From: Pogonophryne albipinna
Taxonomy: Eukaryota; Chordata; Actinopteri; Perciformes; Artedidraconidae
DNA: 64,000 nt
Direction: 5' to 3'
NCBI GenBank assembly: GCA_028583405.1
Contig: CM053249.1
Location: 36,160,628-36,224,627, forward strand
Below, piece after piece: positions 1 to 13,851 of this stretch (its first letter is position 1; every line of letters begins with the position of its first letter). A model generated the notes under the pieces. It searched no databases. It saw nothing but the letters and a program-made list of their open reading frames with translations, and was not told where the DNA came from. The position numbers and the translations under genes were made by a program.

Positions 1-1311
1 AATTGATAACGACTCTATATAATAATATAAGAATAATAAACGGAGTCTCTCTTTTCCTCCCCCTCTCCTGACCAGTGTTAATTTTGGCAGCTGTTTTTGA
101 TTTAGTCTTAGTCTTTAGACGAAAATGGTTATTAGTTTTAGTCACATTTTAGTCATTTCTATCCTTCCTAGTTTTAGTCTAGTTTTAGTCGACGAAAACT
201 CAATACGTTTTAGTCTAGTTTTAGCCGACGAAAACTCAAAACGTTTTAGTCTACTTTTAGTCGATGAAAAATTACATTTTAGTCAACTTTTAGTCAAAAT
301 GTTTTCTTTCTTTAAACCAATTCAGTTAGGCAAATACAGGTTTCTGACATTGGAATCAAGGTGACAGCATCAAGTGTTGAAATTCGTAAAGCAACATTTC
401 ACTCTCTTAACCTGTTAAGCCCGAGAAACCCCGGTACCGGGGCACTGCCACAACATCTTGCAGGAAACAGTGTCTGAGGGCATGTTCATTTAATAAACTA
501 TGAATGTTTAATATCCATGTAACGGGAAGAAACTCATCTAACTGATCATTTAAATATTTTTTAAATATTCCAAAAAAAAACACAATGCTAACGCTGAGCC
601 TCTGAATTAGCAACGAGCGAAAAATGCTAACAGATGACTGCACCGAAATTCACTCACAAAACCTTATTATTTATCTTTGCTGCACATCCAACCCATCGTT
701 TCACATCGTGAGGTGACACAGAATCGAAGGGTACCCTCATTATCAATCAATTATACGAACTCGCGGAGATAATAACAAGAACAGACATCAAAACATATGG
801 CGCTAGGTAGCTAAAAACGCTAACATGGCTCACCTGTGTCATAGTCTGGTCAAAAGTGGTCTTCAATGGCATTAAAACGATAAAAACGCTACTGAAGTTA
901 ATCCATAGGTTAATCCAATGTGTTCCTTTGAAATGATTTCTGATAATTCATAAGCAATAAACCTGCGTTTCCGTTTCTAGAAGTCAGACCTAGAGACAGC
1001 TTCACTCTGGTGCAAAACTGCGTGTTTTAGACTGTGTGTGAGTGGGGATATTCCCCTTCGATTCTATTGGCTCTAACGGTCAGAAAGAGATGTCAATCAC
1101 CAAAATCGACCAATGGGTTCCAGATAAACGGTAAAACCCCCATTTCCACCCAAATCACCTCAGAGGTGGAGTTTTTTTTGCTAAATCTCTCTAAAAAGGT
1201 CAAATGTCACTTGTTTTGCATCAATCTTGATACAGGGTACTTATTATATGTTGTACTTTGGATTCCTAACGCTTTTAGTCTACCTTACCATCATCCAAGG
1301 GTAGTTTTCAC

Positions 1312-2314
1312 CAGGGACGTGCACAGGTACGGGCTAATGTTGCCCAGGCAACGGCCCGTTTGGCCTTTGTGGCTGACCTGCCCCTCTCGAGAGAGCGAGA
1401 GTTTGTTTTTTCTGTTGTGGCCGAATCAACATGATGAGCCCACAATTAGTATTGTAGCGTCTCGCTGCGGGAAACACACTTTGTCAGCGCTGTCATCTGC
1501 CGGTGCGTTAAGACCACCTCAGTGTCGGATTTTGGAAACTTGATTTTGAGTTATCTCATGGCGGTTAGGGTATAAGGGACAAACCAGGGGACTTTACTTC
1601 CTCTTGATACAGTCGGTTATTTACAACAAAACACCTAAATATAGCCTACTTGTTGTTATTGTGCTTCTGTCTTTCTGTGTCTTTTCATCTGTAAACTCCC
1701 TCAACGGGGCCGCTCGCTCTCTTCTCTTGATCGCCCTCTCACGGGTGAACAGTTCAATGTCCCGTTCATTGTAGGATTTCTGCCATGTCTCTACCACAGT
1801 TTGACCATCTCTGTTACTATTAAGTTATGGAATACTAAATAAGTCATTAGACACCTTACTGTTACTGTGCTCATCAAGAATGATAAGAATAAGAATAATG
1901 CGTCTTGAACGGGTTTAATTAATTAGTGACTTTATTTAAGATAATTAGTTAGAAGCCCTATTTTATCAGTATGTCTGCACAGCAGTTACAAAGGTCAAAC
2001 TACATTAGAACAGAATTGTCCCCATTGTGTCTTTAATAGTTACTAACATTAGATATTTTAATGAGATATGGACCGCAAAACAAAACATGTCCCTCGTTTT
2101 CATTTTTAAATTCAAGTTACCGAATGCAAGTAGTCGCTTCAGCTTATTTTGTTATGAGATGTGAATTACTGTTCAATTTAGTTGATGTAATAATTGTTTG
2201 GTTTCTTTTACATTAAAAACAAGTTACAATTTTCAAAAGGTCGTTTTTTATCGGGGGGAGGCCCTTTTTCCAGTTTAGAGCAATAGCCCCACCAAATGTC
2301 TGTGCACGTCCCTG
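1312..2314. mobile_element. Nested hAT-type non-autonomous element, 1.0 kb
   Basis: The left end reads CAGGGACGTGCACAGG and the right end CTGTGCACGTCCCTG, which are inverted copies. The flanks are GTTTTCAC on the left and ATTTTCAC on the right, a 7/8 match that fits an aged 8-bp hAT target duplication. The element lies wholly inside the larger hAT at 73-3793 and is therefore younger than it. No coding sequence is recognisable. Confidence 0.75.
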
Positions 2315-2597
2315 ATTTTCACTATAAGTAAAAAATAATTTTTGGACGGACACTATAATTTACAGTTTTTTACTATGTTCAATCTGAATTTTCTTTAACA
2401 TAAAAAACATCTATATTGATTCTGAATTTTCTACATCCAACTCATAGGTTTATCATTACTTTGAGAAAAAAGATTATTAATTTAACCCTTTTAGAAGCGA
2501 AGATATGGTCATTTGTTCTGGGAATGTCATTTTCGAGCCTGAGACCTGAAAAACAGGCTCAGCTAAACTGGTTAACACTTTACTTGTGTAATATATA

Positions 2598-3257
2598 GGG
2601 ATGGGTATCGCTAAGGTTTTCTACGGTACTACTAGTCTTATCGATACTGCTTATCGATCCGGTACTTTAACGGTATTCTTGTATTTACTTTTTGTTATTT
2701 TTTAAAGGGAAAAACTAACAAATTGTTAACCTAATTAATTGCTTTATTTAAATGTGAAATAAATGAAATATATATAATTGTGTTAAAATATTGTACTGTA
2801 CTTGAGTAAAATGTTGAGGTATACTTTACTGGAGTATTTAAATGTTTTGCTACTGTGTACTTCTACTCCACTACAGTTCATAGGTAAATGGTGTACTTTT
2901 CCTCCACTACATGTATTTAATACCTTTAGTTACTTCACAGATCTGGATGAATGATGTGAAATATAATCAAGTGTTGAATCAGACTTTAGTTCCACCTGGA
3001 GTAAATCCACAAGCTACCCTGCAGTCTACAAAAGTCATTCAGACTAGCTGCACCTTTACCAGCTTTGAGAACACTTTAATGATCAATCATTATAAAACAT
3101 ATCATATATATTATTATGAAATGGACCAATCTGCACAATGACTACTTTTACTGTCGTTACTTTAACTATATTTTGATGATCCTACTTTTACTTGAGGAAC
3201 TCTTCCTACACTATGGTATTTTTTTTCTACAAGATCTGAGTACTTCTCCCACCTCTG
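2598..3257. repeat. Fragments of other hAT-like interspersed repeats
   Basis: At 2598-2690 there is a segment starting GGGATGGGTATCG that resembles the edge of common fish hAT elements. From about 2800 the sequence contains TACTTCTACTCCACTAC motifs. It ends at 3257 with the inverse of CAGAGGTGGGAGAAGTACTC, a typical fish hAT-type terminus. I could not find the matching left terminus or a clean target duplication, so the borders are approximate. The ORF at 2911-3141 lies inside this repeat and is not credible as a gene. Confidence 0.5.
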
Positions 3258-3801
3258 CACACCTGATGTGATAACGTTACTCGTAATTGGGGCAACAGAG
3301 CTATGAGGGAAGTCGAAAATTGTGCATTTCTCCGATTGAATATGACGCCTTTTGGCCGGCTGTTTGGACAGACTACTCTACTCGTGTCAACGCTCTAACG
3401 CGAAAACACTAATGGCAAACGAGCTTTGTCCACATCGAGCCTTGTAGAGTGTCTCTATGCTTCTGAACGCTCCGTCCCCGGCAGATCTCTGTGTGCCGAG
3501 ATCGCTCTTCTGGAGTGAAGAGAGCGGAAATAATGATATTGCAAGTTAGAAACGTAAGATGCATTTTGACAGACAAGACGGATACTTGGGGGAAAATACC
3601 CTGCATTTTGAATGTCCGATAGTCCACCATTAACACCTTAGTCCCGTCTCGTCTCGTCAACGAAAACTAAATATACATTTCGTCAAAGTTTTCGTTATCA
3701 AGAATCTATTTTTAGCTCGTCTCTCTTAGTCATGTAAAAAAGGTCGTTGACGAACATTTTTCGTCACAGTTTTTGTTGACGAAATTAACACTGCTCCTGA
3801 C

Positions 3802-4249
3802 AGCCCGTCAGTATCCGTCTCATGCAGCTGGCTGATCCAGTAATGAGTGACCCGACAGTAAAAATAAACATATTTATAACTAGTTTAGGTAGTTTGAGAG
3901 GTAATTAAAATAGCTAAGTGTGATGAACTTGAAGTGTGTGTTTTGCTCCGCTCACCGCTCCATCACAGCGGGCGGAGCTGCAGGTGATCATGCAGAGCTG
4001 CGTGTCTCCGTCAGCAGCAGCTGATCTCTGATCTCTCTCTCCTGTCCGATTAGATTAGGGTGAGCAGGAGAGGTGGGGAGAGGCAGGAAATGATCGTATA
4101 GGGCGTACACACGTAGCCGCTTGGCCCCCCAGAGCGTTCCGTCCGCAGATCTACCCACCTTGGGACCCGTTATAGTTTGAGGGCTCTGTTTCCGCGGTTC
4201 CGTTACGGCCTCGTGTGAACGAATCGTCCATACGATAGAGAACTGTAGC
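3802..4249. other. No gene seen
   Basis: This spacer lies between the hAT element and the DIRS-like remnant. It is moderately GC-rich with short CT runs near 4030. GATCGTATAGGGCG near 4090 and CCATACGATAGAG near 4230 form a loose inverted pair that may mark another decayed repeat. I see no open reading frame with recognisable similarity. Confidence 0.4.
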
Positions 4250-4250
4250 G

Positions 4251-5697
4251 TATAACGGGGGGTTACGTATTGTAACTCTAGTTATATAAGCACAGGCGCC
4301 ACCCTCAACTGGACTCTATGGGTACTACTCTCTATCATGCTATGCGTGCATTCACCTACTGAGTTGCATAAACGTAGCCAGCCAATCGGGGCGAGCCTAC
4401 CTGAATGTGCGCGCAGGCCCACAGTGTATAAGGCGGCTACGCCTCCCGACCGTCATCCTACACCCTCTTCAGCGAGCGGCATAGGAAAGACAGGGCCCCC
4501 AGGTAGAGGGCCCCGCCTGTGCTTATATAACTAGGGTTACAATACGTAACCCCCCGTTATATATCACACAGGCTCTGCCCTCTACTGGACTCTATGGGTA
4601 CAGTGGGTGGAACTATACGATGTATAAACGCCCTGTCGTCCAACAACATCGACCCATCACACTGCCCCTGACTGGCTTTTGGCTAACATCCGCACCCCCA
4701 CTTCCTCCCATCCGGTTGTCCGTGGAGAAGTCGGGCCCGAAGCTTGGATAAGGCACACTCACCTCGTGTAGAGTGTGCATGGAAAAAAATAGTGGGGAAG
4801 CCCTGTATGGGGGCTCACTGTGCACCATGTTTCCCAGGTCCCCAAGGAGCATGGGAAAAACATAAGTGCAGACTCCTTTCTTCACACCATCGCTGGAATC
4901 CCGCCCACTTTGGCCTGTAACAGGCTGTGATGGATCCTGCTCTTGCTGCCTGGATGCCCGAAGCCCTCTGCTGACACGGAGCCGGGACAGAGGCCCGTCA
5001 GGATCGCCCGGCCTGGCCCCGCGGGTGCTGGAATTGAAACCGCCCCGTAGAACCAGCCGAGGGAGCAGGAGAGGCAGCGGGAGCCGCGGGTGCTCTGCAC
5101 CTGCGCCTCTCTCTCCTCCTCACCGTGACTTCACGCTCACCCCGCTGAGGGAGAGCCAGCGGCAGCATACGGCTGAGCTGCGCTCTTTCCTCCTAAGCGC
5201 TGCGTGACCGAGGTGATCGATCCGAAGAGCCCTTCCGTGGATACGGGGGCTCCAAGGAGATCATCACGGTCCTTCTTGGAGAGCGCCGTGAGTCCTAACC
5301 ACACGTGGCATGATCCCACTGTGGCCAGGGACATCACACGTAGCTGCGGCGGCTACACCATGGACCATATTATTAATCTGCCCGAAGCCCCAGCGGTCCG
5401 AATAATCACTCCGGCCTTCCTGAGACGGCCAGAGTGGTGAGTCCATATTCTTTCACTTTCTTCTAGTCTATCTTCTTACGTTTAGCTTCAGTTGTTGCTG
5501 CTCGCTGAAGAGAAAAAGGATGACGGTCCGGAGGCGTAGCCGCCTTATATACTGTGGGCCTGCGCGCGCATTCAGGTAGGCTTGCCCCGATTGGCCGGCT
5601 ACGTTTATGCAACTCAGTAGGTGAATGCACGCATAGCATGATAGAGAGTAGTACCCATAGAGTCCAGTAGAGGGCGGAGCCTGTGTGATATATAACA
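4251..5697. mobile_element. DIRS-like retroelement remnant with long inverted repeats
   Basis: About 200 bp at 4283-4480 recur in inverted orientation at about 5500-5697, sharing CTGGACTCTATGGGTACTAC and the bases after it. A shorter inverted pair starts GGGGGGTTACGTATTGTAAC at 4257 and is mirrored at about 4530-4556. The interior has - strand frames resembling the gag of fish DIRS (tyrosine-recombinase) retroelements. The best is 5137-5337, with WLGLTALSKKDRDDLL followed by GLFG. Reverse transcriptase and recombinase are absent, so this is an internally deleted or truncated copy. The inverted repeats are seen directly. The DIRS assignment is from memory of the family. Confidence 0.5.
5137..5446 (-). 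pseudogene. DIRS-type gag fragment
   Basis: Two overlapping - strand frames (5264-5446 and 5137-5337) appear to be one coding region broken by a frameshift. The second contains CHVWLGLTALSKKDRDDLL, then APVSTEGLFG and VTQR. That matches the pattern, as I remember it, of a WL-L helix, an APxSxxGLFG motif and a following helix near the end of fish DIRS gag proteins. A proline- and arginine-rich stretch follows toward 4880, which also suits a gag C-terminus. It lacks a clear start, and no pol genes follow. Confidence 0.4.
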
Positions 5698-5951
5698 CCC
5701 TCTTCGTCTCCGTGTAAACAGGGTCTTAAACTGGAGAGACAAGTAGCATCATCCCTCCATTCCTGTGTGTGTGTGTGTGTTGGTGTCGCTGTGAATGGCC
5801 TTTCAGGGTGGGTGGCGGACCCCTCCCCACGACTACTGCATATATACATACACACACATGCACACTAGTGCTAAAAGGGTACAATGACACGTAAACACAC
5901 ACACACAAGTAAGAAGTTCTTTCTGTGAGTAATTTTCTGTTACTCTCTCTT

Positions 5952-6057
<106 letters not shown>

Positions 6058-6307
6058 CACCTCTCTTTTAGAACATATCTCCCATTTGTCGCACGAGACG
6101 AGCGTTCCCTGTCACCCAGGCTGAAATATTTATAATGAGAGCGATGAGGGGAGCCCCTGAATTATTTAAAATGAAGGGGGAGGGGGGGCACTAAATAATC
6201 TTCACAGCGTGGCATTCCTCTTCACACACACACACCATAACACTGTTTCTCATGTTTCTACTGTAGCGAGTGGACAGCGCTGCTCACCTCTCACCGTGTG
6301 GGTCCAA

Positions 6308-7825
<1,518 letters not shown>

Positions 7826-7872
7826 GAGGGAGACACAGACAGACAGAGAGAGAGACACAGACAGACAGACAG

Positions 7873-7940
<68 letters not shown>
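7826..7940. repeat. (CAGA)n/(GA)n compound microsatellite
   Basis: ACAGACAGAC units run into about 35 GA units. ORFs on both strands across it (Arg-Glu or Ser-Leu repeats) are artefacts. Confidence 0.95.
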
Positions 7941-7942
<2 letters not shown>

Positions 7943-10084
7943 CAAAAGTGTGTGTGACGTCCTATTATCTGCGTCTCCTCAGCATTTTGTGAAGAACCAG
8001 ATGGGGTCCATTCACACCACTCTGAGTTCTGGAGGCTCCCTGCAGCCACTTCTTGTTATCTTTTGTCACCAATCAAGTGCCATTTTCTCCCTCCTCTTCC
8101 TCTTCTTCCTCCTCCTCCTCCTCCCCCTACTTCTCCTCCTCCTCTCTGCTTATAAACATGAATACAAAAGTAGAATGGTATTCTTAAAAAAAAATAAAGC
8201 ATGTTTGAGTTAGAAGTTGAAGAGCTGTGCAGTTTGGAAGCAATTGTATTGTGCAGACATATTAAGAATTCCTGATTAACCACTGTCCACCACTGAATTC
8301 CTGATCAACCACTGTCCACCACTGAATTCCTGATCAACCACTGTCGTTCAGAGGTTCACTGAACTCTTCCTCTCGGCTCACTTCAGCCGCTGGACCTTTA
8401 AACTCTTGACGTAAAATGTGTCCGCCTGTCTGACACTTTGGTCCATAGAAATACATCTCAATACCACTGGGCATGTTAATGCATGATCCCCAGATAGTGA
8501 TTGGATCACATTACCTTTTCGCCTGTGGTAATAAGAACAACTTACTCCCTTGGGTCAGGGCCTCACCTCCACTAGCAGAATGAGAATGGGTTTTATTACC
8601 AAGAAGGTTTACACATATGAAGAATTTGCTTTGGCATAAATAATGCATACAAAGACACAGGAAGAAGAATACAAATGGTGCAATCAGTGCATGATGAAGA
8701 CTTTACTGTATCTGTACACCTTGGGTAGATTCAGTGTTACGAGAACATTTGTACTGTACGGTATATAGACTAAACAAAAAGTGGGTGTTTTGATTGACTC
8801 TCCTGACTAATCAGAGCTCATTGTTTTACATGGCACAGAACAAAGGCTGAGTGATTGCTGTGATTATGGTGAGAGCAGAGGAGAAACAGAACTGAACAAC
8901 TCACGACAGCCGAGCTCCAGGAAGGGAGATCATTACCGCCATTAGAAGTGTGATCCATATCATCTTCATCCCCTTCATCACATGTATTATCATCAAATCA
9001 TCACCATTGGCATCATCATGGTCGCTTCCACCTTTATTCTCTATCATTGTGCGACATCATCATCATCATCACCACAGTTGCATCAGGTCATAGGGAAAAT
9101 AAAGTCATCGTGCATTGCTATGTGCCAAAGTTAAGCCATGTTCCATTCTGACAGAAGGAGGCTGTGTTTTTTTGCTTTGCCTTTTTTGTGGTTATCAACG
9201 CAGTTGTCTAAAGAAATTGATATAAATTGACATGGATTGGACAAAGAGGCATGTTTGGTGTTGTGCAGGTCTGGATACAGCCTGATAATTAGTATAACTT
9301 TAAATAGAGAAACCGTTTTAATTTTCCTCTCAATATCTATTCTTTCATTCTTCACACAACACTTATTTTGGACAACCACATAAAACAAGCACACTGAAAA
9401 TGCACAGAATTATTAAAGGGAAGCCGTGGAGAGGCGGCTTTAACGCGGCTAACATGGCAGGCCCTCCAACTGTCAGCACCTTAGACACTCTAGTCTGCGG
9501 AAGAACGTTTCCAAACTAGTTAGTTTGAAGCACACTGAAGCCATTACACACACAGTAATGACGTCAGAGTGCTCCAGGTTACAGCCTGCTTAATGGAGAA
9601 GCTAAATGTTTGTTTCCACGCCAGCGTATGAAAGAGAAGAGCTAACATCTGTGAGTGATACAGCCATGGATGGGCAGCAGTTCAAAGCCACAGCTCGCCT
9701 CACTGCTTTCCCTTTGTTTAGTTTGAACTGCATGAAAAGGAGTTGTTGTTCCATGTAGTTGATGTACAAACAGGGATGCAAGGATACACATCAGGGGTGA
9801 AAAAGTGAAAAAAAAGGTTATAAAAGTCATTTAAGAGGGAAATCAGTTTATCAGTTTGACGCAAGACACAGAGAGTCTTGTCCTATGCTATATCTGGATA
9901 TCATGTTTACTCGGAGCAATATAAATCTTCCTCAACTTCCTGTATACATAATTATAACTCCATTCTTGGGTCTGATCACTATCTGGTGTTTTTCATTCGA
10001 GTTTTCAACTCTTCCACTTCCCCGTCACTTTCTGTAATATCCCTCTATCAGTTGAGGATGGACTTACTTTGTTAAATGACTATG
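7941..10084. other. No gene; short repeats only
   Basis: Contains a (TCC/TTC)n tract at about 8080-8145 and a CAT-rich stretch at about 8950-9075. A LINE-tail-like segment at about 8588-8640 reads GGGTTTTATTACCAAGAAGG and leads into GAATTTGCTTTGGC. I recognise no coding sequence on either strand. Confidence 0.5.
8266..8345. repeat. Short tandem repeat, 29-bp unit
   Basis: Two full copies (8266-8294, 8295-8323) and a partial third of GAATTCCTGATNAACCACTG plus CCACCACT. The copies differ at one base. Confidence 0.9.
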
Positions 10085-11279
10085 TTAAGGCGAGACACGG
10101 CAGGCAAAAACATCGTTTTTCAAGTACTGGTCAATTTTGAGATTTTGTGCTATTTTGATTCTATAACATGTTTTCTTTCAGGCTTTTGGAAGGAAAACGT
10201 ACAAAATACACATTTAAGTGTTTATTTTACTATAGTTTGTCTATTTGCGTCTGTAGATTTCTCCTAAATTCACCAAAAGTTAGCATTCTAACGTAACATA
10301 AAGTACCGCGGCCGCTGTGTGCACCATGTCATCAGAGGTATCGCTGGAAAGCTCCGTCTCTCCTGCACAATCTCATCGGATCCAAATATGGTCATTTCCT
10401 TTGTATCAGCAACCAATCGGGAAAGCACAAAGGGGTCTTAAACCAAGAAACGAAATCTCATTGGCTGGTGTCAATTTCTGACAACGTGATTCGTTCAGAT
10501 GCGTCACGTGGTGTGCTAAAACACTTCCTGGTTAGCTTTCCGCTAGAAATTGAAATCTCAAAATGGCAAAAGAACGGCGAAAAAAACGTTCACAGAGAAG
10601 ACGACAACAATTGTCACTGGCACGAAGCAAGGTTATACAAAAAAATGACCCCGAACATGAAATACCTTCACGGAGTGCGTCGATGCGCAAGCTATCATCC
10701 AAAGAACAGGAGGGTTTAGCTAGCGCCTCACTGCAATCTTTAAAGGTCGTTTTCTCAAAATGAGTTTTTTCTCCTACTCTGAGTTCGAAATTTCAACTTC
10801 AGTAGCACGTACATACACCAAACCTTCCAGTTATATTCCTATCAATATTATGAAGGCTTTTACAGAAGGGTTTGTTCATATATCATTCATAGCCTGAATT
10901 ATACAACATTTTATACCTAAAAACATGGCGAAAATTGATATTTTAGGGCTGTTGACAGTATTTTCTGATTTATGGAGTGATAAAGAGAGATATCCAATAT
11001 CCCTTCTGTAAAAGCCTTAGATACTAATATGACTACAAAATGAAACAAGAATTTTGAACCTGGCTTTATCCAAAGTTCAGATTTCGATTCCTGAAATGTG
11101 TTAAAATATGTGCATATTTAATGAGATAATGGATAATTTGCATATTTAAACATGCTATTTCAGAAAACTTGTAATACAAAAGACAATTGCCTTATTGTAA
11201 ATAATTAACTGGAGACATTTCTAGCTGATACCTTTAAGTTAAAAAAATTACCCTATTCACCTGGGGTGTCTCGCCTTAA
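10085..11279. mobile_element. TTAA-flanked DNA transposon (Kolobok or piggyBac type)
   Basis: TTAA occurs at both ends (10085-10088 and 11276-11279). The element between them begins GGCGAGACAC and ends GTGTCTCGCC, an exact 10-bp inverted repeat. TTAA duplications occur in the Kolobok and piggyBac superfamilies. The GGCGAGACAC end is not the CCC-type end usual for piggyBac, so Kolobok is favoured. The element is 1187 bp without its TTAA sites and contains only a small basic ORF. It inserted right at the edge of a LINE 3' end that follows. Confidence 0.7.
10563..10763 (+). CDS. Small basic ORF inside the TTAA element
   Basis: Sixty-six residues beginning MAKERRKKRSQRRRQQ and ending in a serine/lysine-rich stretch. 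It looks like a strongly basic N-terminus, perhaps the first exon of the parent transposon's protein. No DDE, THAP or zinc-finger motif is visible, and the rest of the element has no matching continuation. It could be chance. It is listed because its start codon and composition stand out from the AT-rich surroundings. Confidence 0.3.
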   Translation: MAKERRKKRSQRRRQQLSLARSKVIQKNDPEHEIPSRSASMRKLSSKEQEGLASASLQSLKVVFSK

Positions 11280-11545
11280 GTGTTATTTATAAACCCCAAA
11301 GCAAACATATGTTTTATTTTACTTCATATTTATATACTGAACATTACAAATATTTGCACTGTCTGTACAAATTACTTTGACCTGCACTCGCATCTGCACA
11401 CATACATGTTAATATATTTAAGTTATTTATGTTACTTATATAATGTTATTTTTAATTGTATTATCTTTTTGTGAATCTTTTCTTTTGCCGCTTTAATCTC
11501 CTGATACCCCCCCAAGGGGATAAATAAAGGCCCCTCTTATCTTAT
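11280..11545 (+). repeat. Rex1-like LINE 3' end
   Basis: An AT-rich stretch ends in CCCCCAAGGGGATAAATAAA and then CTCTTATCTTAT. That matches the typical 3' end of fish Rex1-type non-LTR retrotransposons, which finish in TCTTAT-type repeats. No reverse transcriptase remains. Confidence 0.55.
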
Positions 11546-12717
11546 CCGTCTCAATGTGCCATCAGTCGCTTCAGTGCGGACACCAGAACCTTTTACGCAC
11601 AAATATGAATCAAGCTTAATTATGAATCCTGATTTAATGTAGTGTATCAGCACTTGGCTATGAATCTTATGATCTGCTGGGGAATATGTGGAGTCCATGT
11701 TCTCATAGCTTAGACCACTGCTTCAAATTTGACCAGTTGGACAAATTGACTTATTTTCTAAAGGTCTTCTTATCAGGCAGCTTTCAGCAACAAGTAAAGC
11801 ATCCGCCAAGAACACACATACAAAGGATCAGCATGGCACACGCACAAATGTAGAGCTGAGAAAAATCCCAGTGAAGACATTGAGATGCGTATGAGCTGCT
11901 CTGTGAGGAGAGACAGTTTGAGCAGCTACACCTCAGTGAAAACAGATCAGAGGTCAGGGAACACTCAGAGAACATAGGAACATGAGAGTTAAATACTGTG
12001 TGTAGTGTCACAAATCCATGAAGTGTGTTTAGCTGGATGAAGCAAAGGGGGGGGTGTTGGGGGGGTGAGGTTGGAGCGTCCAGCCTGGCATCCTGTTTCT
12101 CCAGCGAGGTGTTAACCGAGTGAGAAATGCGCCGCCGACAGGACGACTGGCTCGCCTCCACCTCCTCCACCAACACCACCCTCTCCTTCATCTGATGTGT
12201 CAAAATAAAATATGCGAGGAGTGGCGAGACGGGGTCACCAGGGAGTACACACACACACACACACTGAGGATGTACACAGTAGGAACTACACACTGTGCAT
12301 TGCATGCATGTGTTAATATATAGAGACGTCCTGGCTCTCTGAAAAGATAGAGACTCAATTCTCCTGGGGGGGCACTCCTGTTCAGACCATTGAAGTGAGC
12401 ACACCTCTGCCTGTGCTCATTTCGGCAACCCCCCCCCCCCCCACACACACACACACACTATATACGTATTATATGCGCTTCATCATATTCATAGCAAAAC
12501 ATAGTAGTATTGTAAAAGCTTTTTTTTAAATATTCTGAGACTATTGTGACAAATTTAAAATAAAGACAATATTTTCACAAAATATAATTATGTGAGAGAC
12601 TAATGGCGCTTTTCCACTGCAGGATCTAGCACGTCTTAGTACGGTATGGTTAGGCCTTGGTAGACCAGGCTCACTTTATGCTGCGTTTCCATTACAGTTT
12701 AGTAACTGGGGTAGTAA
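11546..12717. other. No gene seen; short simple repeats
   Basis: Contains a C run followed by (CA)n at 12430-12460 and a short (CA)n at 12251-12263. At about 12603 GGCGCTTTTCCACTGCA resembles the edge of a common fish MITE. The PIF-like element at 12718 interrupts it, and sequence of a similar kind resumes after 13855. Frames on the - strand at 11784-12404 lack family features. Confidence 0.45.
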
Positions 12718-13851
12718 CTATAGAGTGGCGAAGTCCCTCCCCTTCCGGTGGACCTCCATGGGACTTTATTTTTTTTTTAAAAGTATGTATTGAAGTCAAT
12801 GGAGAGAGAAAGATTATCTTTCGATCCCGTTTGAATTGTGCTACGAATTACACATATGATGTTTGTCAATTTAAAAGATAATTTTGAAAGTAAAAAAAAA
12901 AGAAATGTGTCGTAAAACTGTGAAGTAACACATTTGTTTGTGTGAAACTCTCAATGAACTACATCTCTGGTCTCGCAGAACAACACACGATGGCCGTCAC
13001 TACTGTCTTGTCAACAAAATGATTGACTACCCTCACTATCACCACAATGAAACACGTCCAGAAGAATGTCATGCAAAGCTGCCTGCCTGCCTTCCTTTGA
13101 TTCTCTCTGAACTGCCTGATCTTTTTAATGTTTAATGTCAACCATTTGTGCAGATAGCATGAAGTAGAAAAGATCGGCGATCGCCGATGCTAGCGTTAGC
13201 ATTTCTCCCCCGGGCTTAAATTGTGTATTATAGAATGATCACACCGGTGACAGTACTCTTCAAAGGGTTCACGAAATATGACTACTACTCTTACTGTTTA
13301 ACATTTTGGGTTACTTGATGTTAGTTCATATTAAGGCTAATAAAAATGACAAGACTGTAATGCTAACTAACGTGCTAGCTACTAGCTAGGTAGCTAACTT
13401 GATCCAGCCACTCCTGGTCCTTTCATCAGACGGGAAGCGAAAGAACGAGCAAGACCCATTGCTGGTATGATAACAACCTGGTACTAAGCACACAGGCATC
13501 TTGTTAAAGTTATCTTAGCCAGCGCCATATAGATAGATATGGCGCTGATCTTAGCTATCTCTTAGTGGAGGAAAACAATTGTGACATCACTTACGCGACT
13601 CTGGGATTTGTAGTCTTTCTAGTTGCGTATTTTTCATAGTCTTATATTTCAACAGTTTTACGACAAACTGTGACTTTTTTTACATGGAAATTATTTTTTA
13701 AGATTGACAAACATCATATGTGTAATTCATGGCACAATTCAAACGGGATCGAAAGATAAGTTTTCTCTCTCCATTGACTTCAATACATTATTTTTCCGAA
13801 ATAAGGTCCCATGGACCGGAAGTAGATGGGCGTGACTTCGCCACTCTATAG
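12718..13851. mobile_element. PIF/Harbinger-type non-autonomous element
   Basis: The left end CTATAGAGTGGCGAAGTC is the exact inverse of the right end. Homology continues inward for about 180 bp with mismatches (for example, TTTCGATCCCGTTTGAATTG on the left is mirrored on the right). A TAA sits on each side (12715-12717 and 13852-13854). The 3-bp TWA duplication is typical of PIF/Harbinger. The middle of the element holds no transposase. Confidence 0.75.

Larger units (their letters stand above)
73..3793. mobile_element. hAT superfamily DNA transposon, 3.7 kb, degenerate
   Basis: The ends are inverted repeats: CAGTGTTAATTT at the left and AAATTAACACTG at the right. The same 8-bp sequence, CTCCTGAC, abuts both ends (65-72 and 3794-3801). 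An 8-bp duplication with CAG..CTG termini is diagnostic of hAT elements. The outer 250 bp on each side are rich in TTTAGTC/GACGAAAA motifs, seen in many fish hAT elements. I find no recognisable transposase, so this copy is non-autonomous or decayed. It hosts a nested hAT at 1312-2314 and other repeat pieces at 2.6-3.26 kb. The short ORFs inside show no family features. Confidence 0.85.

Noticed and set aside
1034..1543. 169-residue ORF
   Set aside because: It crosses the left border of the nested hAT at 1312, so it is a chance fusion of two repeat sequences.
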